A DNA stretch of 64,000 bases from Antrihabitans cavernicola (GTDB lineage: Bacteria > Actinomycetota > Actinomycetes > Mycobacteriales > Mycobacteriaceae), in NCBI RefSeq assembly GCF_008297975.1, contig NZ_VLNY01000002.1:434001-498000 (forward strand). The letters are read 5' to 3'. The position numbers and the translations under genes were made by a program. The notes under the pieces were generated by a model. That model saw only the letters and a list, made by a program, of their open reading frames with translations. It did no database searches and was not told the origin of the DNA. Of the stretch, positions 63,288 to 64,000 are shown piece by piece (position 1 is the first letter of the stretch; the number at the start of each line of letters is the position of its first letter).

Positions 63288-64000
63288 GTGCGCCTCGCCC
63301 GGCAACCTGCTCGACGAGGTGATCGAGAATCGGTTCCAGCACGGCAAGACCATCACGTACGCCGCCCGGCGATCCGGGCAGATTGACGACGACGGTGGTC
63401 CCGATCAAGCCTGCGACGCCACGGCTGAGCGAAGCCCTCGGAAACTTGTCCGCCCCGCGGGCGCGAACAGCCTCGGCGATGCCGGGGAGCTCACGAGTGA
63501 TCAAGCGGCTCGTTGCTTCGGGCGTCGCATCGGTGGGGGAGGCGCCGGTTCCGCCGGTACTGATCACGACGGCAGGGGCACCGGTGACGGCGTCCGCGAG
63601 TCCCGCTGAGATGTCGGCGTCGGCGTAGACCAGCGGGCCGCGCACCGTAAAGCCCTGCGACCGTAACCATTCGACGATGCGCGGACCGGTCGTGTCCTCG
63701 CTCGTTCCGCGGGCCCCGCCGGTCGATGCGACAAGCACAACCGCCGATCGCGGACCCAGTGGTGTGGCTCCGCTGTCGTTCTCTCGATCCGCTCGCTCCC
63801 AATCCCCGCGCTCCCAATGCCCGCGCTTACCGCCGTCCTTGGTGAGCAGCCGGACGTTGGTCAGCGATGCTGCCGGGTCGACGGCTTTGACCATGTCGTG
63901 CAACGTCAAACCGGCGACGGCGACGGCGGTCAACGCCTCCATCTCGACACCGGTGGGTCCCTTGGTCTTTGCCGTCGCCTCGATGGTGATCGAGGAATCG
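63280..64000 (-). CDS. moaCB: MoaC-MoaB fusion, molybdenum cofactor synthesis (5' end outside the window)
   Basis: The frame is open to the window edge. The first visible part ([20 protein letters not shown], then DMVKAVD) is the C-terminal region of MoaC, the cyclic pyranopterin synthase accessory protein. After a charged linker it continues into a MoaB/MogA domain ([38 protein letters not shown]), which adenylates molybdopterin. This is a bifunctional protein of a type known in actinobacteria. It precedes moaE in the same operon. Confidence 0.92.
   Translation of the reverse strand, partial: DSSITIEATAKTKGPTGVEMEALTAVAVAGLTLHDMVKAVDPAASLTNVRLLTKDGGKRGHWERGDWERADRENDSGATPLGPRSAVVLVASTGGARGTSEDTTGPRIVEWLRSQGFTVRGPLVYADADISAGLADAVTGAPAVVISTGGTGASPTDATPEATSRLITRELPGIAEAVRARGADKFPRASLSRGVAGLIGTTVVVNLPGSPGGVRDGLAVLEPILDHLVEQVAGRGAHE

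Overview
The window is about 64 kb of high-GC actinobacterial chromosome and reads like a Nocardiaceae genome, most likely Rhodococcus or a close relative. The evidence is the ftsE-ftsX-smpB-ssrA neighbourhood, a tmRNA tag ADSNQRDYALAA close to the mycobacterial tag, a pitA / small membrane protein / DUF3349 operon in the order seen near Mycobacterium tuberculosis Rv0545c-Rv0543c, many GTG starts, and many TetR, monooxygenase and acyl-CoA genes. No rRNA, CRISPR array, intact insertion sequence or prophage was seen.

Layout. 1-7.1 kb is core: the end of a probable MscS channel, ftsE, ftsX, smpB, a DMT exporter that probably starts at CTG, a TetR/SDR pair with three operators, a repetitive beta-helix-like protein and ssrA. 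7.1-13.5 kb looks like an accessory insertion behind ssrA. It holds a decayed copy of the tmRNA 3' end, a small ORF, one 1698-residue STAND-type NTPase with a possible N-terminal nuclease-like domain (a candidate antiphage protein of no named type I recognise), and a doubly frameshifted remnant of a recombinase-like HTH protein. 13.6-24.8 kb holds an aldonolactone oxidase, a TetR/MFS pair with two operators, a LON-domain protein, a fluoride-riboswitch-controlled crcB-DUF190-crcB operon, phosphoglucomutase, MFS, GNAT, a VIT-family transporter, a MauE/DsbA-like redox pair and tRNA-Ala(GGC).

24.9-36 kb is metabolic. A TetR controls a run of FMO, old-yellow-enzyme, SDR, acetoacetate-decarboxylase-like and DUF4188 genes, which looks like an undescribed pathway for a ketone or enone. 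It is followed by a PAS-GGDEF cyclase, an orphan ketosynthase, and a Baeyer-Villiger monooxygenase plus hydrolase operon with a CRP/GlxR-type site upstream. 36-49.9 kb holds a Glu/Leu-type dehydrogenase with LysR, secreted proteins, type III glutamine synthetase followed by a 166-bp inverted-repeat element, DinB-like and SRPBCC proteins, TetR/acyl-CoA dehydrogenase, a large GH63-like glucosidase, a VOC protein and an anchored hydrolase. 49.9-64 kb holds a polyprenyl sugar-phosphate transferase, the phosphate-transport operon with a PHO-box-like repeat, a Rieske lipoprotein, a zinc amidase, a CobW GTPase, an SsuABC/TauABC-like ABC operon, a TetR/AurF-like diiron oxygenase/DUF4873 set with palindromic operators, and moaE with a moaC-moaB fusion that runs off the end.

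Common themes are divergent regulator/target pairs with readable palindromic operators, tight operons with 4-8 bp overlaps, and oxidative small-molecule metabolism. All functional assignments come from reading motifs; no database search was run.
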